From contig NC_092566.1 of the NCBI RefSeq assembly GCF_037975245.1, forward strand, positions 2,730,001 to 2,794,000: a DNA stretch of 64,000 nt, read 5' to 3'. The position numbers and the translations under genes are program-made. Below the pieces are notes generated by a model. That model was not told the origin of the DNA, did no database searches, and was given only the letters and a program-made list of their open reading frames with translations. This DNA is from Apostichopus japonicus (lineage: Eukaryota > Echinodermata > Holothuroidea > Aspidochirotida > Stichopodidae). Position 1 is the stretch's first letter. Each line of letters opens with the position of its first letter. Of the stretch, positions 61,207 through 64,000 are shown in pieces.

Positions 61207-64000
61207 AAGAGGGGCTTCCCTCTTTGACAGACTACCAACCATATCTTAAAGAAGTTTTCTCTCAAATATGTTTCTAATCCTACACTAAATTTGACCTCCC
61301 TTCACTAACCCTACCTCCTCCTCTCATGTTTCTCTCCTCCGCATCAAATTTTTCTTCATGTTCAAAATAACAGAAATTCTGTTATGTAATATCATGATTT
61401 ATATTAAATATAAAATTAACTACACATACAGTTAATTAAACACAATAATTATTGCATATTTCTTATAAAAAACCTGCCATTTGACATTATTGCCACCATG
61501 ATCTGACTGACAAGCACTTTAAAAAAAAAAACATTAAATACATCTAATTTATTTCCAAGAAGAAAAAAAAGGCATGATCATAATTTCATGTACTGAACAT
61601 TAAATATATTTTACATTGTAGGTTTTTAAAATTGCAAAATTCTTTGCGAGGGAACTTAAGTTTGGGAAGAGAACTACCTAATTTGTGTAACTGTAGCCAA
61701 CCTATCACCATTAACAGAGATAATTAAGACAGACAGGATATGTACTGGTCTGATAGTTTATAATGAGATGCATAAATCAAAATTTAAAGTCAATATCTTG
61801 ACATTATTTGTTAATCTTATTTTTTGTTTATTCTTTGGCAACAATCTATGTTAAAAACTAAACAAAAGACAAGGCAGATGAAAGTCCTTTCAGAGGTCTT
61901 TTTTTTTTTCCAAATCCAATGCCACCAAAAAAAAAAAAAAAATGTTTAAAATTTCTTTTTAGAATAAAGCTTGCATAGGTGATAATTTGGTCTGCAATTA
62001 TTTCAAAATTAATAGTCTTTTCTTGCTTGGCTTTGTTGAAGGATGGACGAAAGGCGTTAACAATGCCAAAATGTTTTCACTGAGGAAGATCTAATTTTAC
62101 GATGCTATGTGTGATCATCAAAATTGGTACACTTTTACTCAGTCGGTACAGCAAAACTGAATTTGGAAAGAAAATGGAATTTTTTTGTGACCTCAATATG
62201 CACGACTCCCACCAGAAAAGCAAGTATAAAATATTTTGGGATATTACATGCCGAGTGCTTAAAAAAACAAATGCCAAACCTCCTCATATTTTCCAGATAA
62301 CATGTAGGCCTAGCTAGCCTAACATATTAATAGATGACACTCATAAAATATCAGTAATAATAGTTTTTGTCATTAAATCCAACATTACACCTGGACCATG
62401 CAGAGCATTAACATTTTTGTTGGCTATTAAACACAACCTCTAGCATTTGTATGCCACAGAGAATGAGACAAATTTATCCCAAAAATGATATCAAGGAAAC
62501 ATCATCATGATTTCTGTAAATGAAGAAAGTTGAAAAGTCAAAGTGGAAGAACCTTAAGTCCAGGGTTACAAAATATGCAACTCAAATGTAATATGGAAAT
62601 ATGGAATGGATAGTTCACTTTGTGATAACTCTGTTTAACCTCAGCATCTTAAGTCCCATTAAAAGCCAAAGACTAACAAGGGTGAAATGCAAATGCAAAA
62701 ATCAAAAACTTAAAAAAAAATGTTGATGAGCTTGTGAAACTCCATGAGAGTCTATATGATATCTTTAACATGAAAAATAAGGAAGAAATTCATGTAATAT
62801 GACGATAAAATCAAATCTTTCAATACTGAGAATTGTTCATTATACATGAAATAAATATTTGTATATCAAACTTAGATTGCAGAAATAAGACTCACCAAAA
62901 CTATCAATGATCACATTTCAAAATATTACACTTTTTACTCTTATTTGATAATTATTTTTTAAAGTTTTAAATTCCATTAATACCAAAAATTTATATTGTA
63001 TGATTTCAGTTCTTCCTGCATTTGGAGAGCTTGGATTACATTTTTTTGCGGTGAAACATGGAGGAATCCTCCTTATATGTTACTTTTGTAGCAAATTAAG
63101 AGATGTGTATTAAATATGTGAGATGTTGTTACTTTGTTACAGCTTTCCATATAACGTTTGTCGAGACATGGTAGAGCCAGAGTGCAGTTGTCGTGTGGGG
63201 ACAGGATAGTGCAGAACGTAGTTCATTTATTTCGGAAGAGACCATCTAAGCTGAGTGATAGACCGTATAACTTGGCCATCACTACAGTATCTTATTACAA
63301 TACCTTAAATTTCTAGCTCAGAATATCTCCAGGGGAATTCTTTTATATAGGTCAGAATAACCATGAGAAAAAAAAAACAGCCTTGGTTCCTTTATCTGTA
63401 ATTGAATTACCTGTAATTAAATCTACCATACTATTTTAAAACTTTGGGTGGTATTTTTGCAGGAAATTTTTAAATGTTCTTCATAAAATTGCAAGGGACA
63501 TTAAAAACTTCTTAACTTTGTCAAAAGTTTCCATAAATTTGTAATACATAACCCATGATTGTATTTCTCAAATGTTGAGATTTCATATCAAAAAATAGAA
63601 AAGGAATAGAAATTTTGGATATGCTTATACTCATCCATTTCTTGAAATGAGTTTTTGATGGTTTTTTATGAGTTTTTAATAGTTGTACACTTCACATCAT
63701 GGTGCTAGTTACTTTCACTTGGCAGCATTTATTGTTATTATAAAATTAGTATCCACTTTAAGTTTTACAACACTTTCCTGGGATCTCATGGCAAGCTCTG
63801 CTTCAAACACTAACGAACCGTGTTCTTTTTCAACTGTTGTAGTGAGGTCTTTTGATACTCAATTATACCTATGCACAAGTGGTTGTTCATTTGTGGCAAA
63901 TGTTCATGATAAATGCTTCAAATGTCTAATTGAAATCTTAGGCCCCACCAAGTCAGGTATGATGAAGAAGGGGGTGGGAGTGGGGCAGGGAGGAGGGGAT

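Larger units (their letters stand above)
59673..64000. other. Right flank, AT-rich, no gene recognised
   Basis: Contains the 15-bp and 34-bp repeats, A- and T-runs and C-rich runs near 60405 and 60665. No coding exon or RNA gene could be supported. Confidence 0.5.

Overview
The window is animal nuclear DNA: AT-rich, intron-rich, full of micro- and minisatellites and long poly-C or poly-A runs, with no operon-like gene packing. An invertebrate, perhaps an echinoderm or another marine deuterostome, fits best. That placement is an inference from genome texture and protein similarity only.

Two genes can be assembled exon by exon, both on the minus strand. The clear one is a c-Jun N-terminal kinase (JNK, MAPK8/9/10 family). 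Its ten coding exons run from the ATG at 29963 to the stop at 18369. Phases match at every junction and the product is 432 residues, with the glycine loop, catalytic lysine, HRD-type aspartate, DFG and a TPY activation motif. A 5' UTR exon at 35230-35445 carries two short upstream ORFs and, if spliced on, an in-frame stop before the JNK ATG. The transcription start is not settled: one candidate first exon lies near 54752, close to a perfect TGACGTCA site, and another CpG-richer, CCAAT-bearing region lies near 36600-36960.

The second gene starts at 9455 and encodes an N-terminal calponin-homology (CH) domain over exons at 9429-9455, 8710-8844, 7606-7699, 5703-5780 and 3215-3326. Its 3' part was not found. 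A few further coding-like segments with plausible splice sites (477-674, 1690-1816, 10597-10917, 11049-11282, 14100-14264, 51893-52070, 55360-55424) are listed at low confidence.

The rest is intron and intergenic DNA dominated by repeats. Working upward, these include a 36-bp G-rich minisatellite (2258-2656), a 75-bp minisatellite (3761-4900) and a 334-bp tandem repeat (6386-6905). There are tRNA-derived SINE heads (7861, 8191, 32131) and hairpin units near 11 kb. A perfect 447-bp tandem duplication (16058-16951) and a diverged pair flank the last JNK exon. A 173-bp tandem duplication copied part of the JNK activation-loop exon (24357-24702), and a roughly 667-bp GGAGA array sits 69 bp from the first JNK coding exon. 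A LINE reverse-transcriptase tail (57275-57556) and a roughly 145-bp tandem array carrying nuclear-receptor DR1 elements (59080-59672) lie in the gene-poor right part.

From about 36 to 64 kb no protein gene is recognised. That stretch may be JNK 5' intron up to about 54.7 kb and intergenic beyond.
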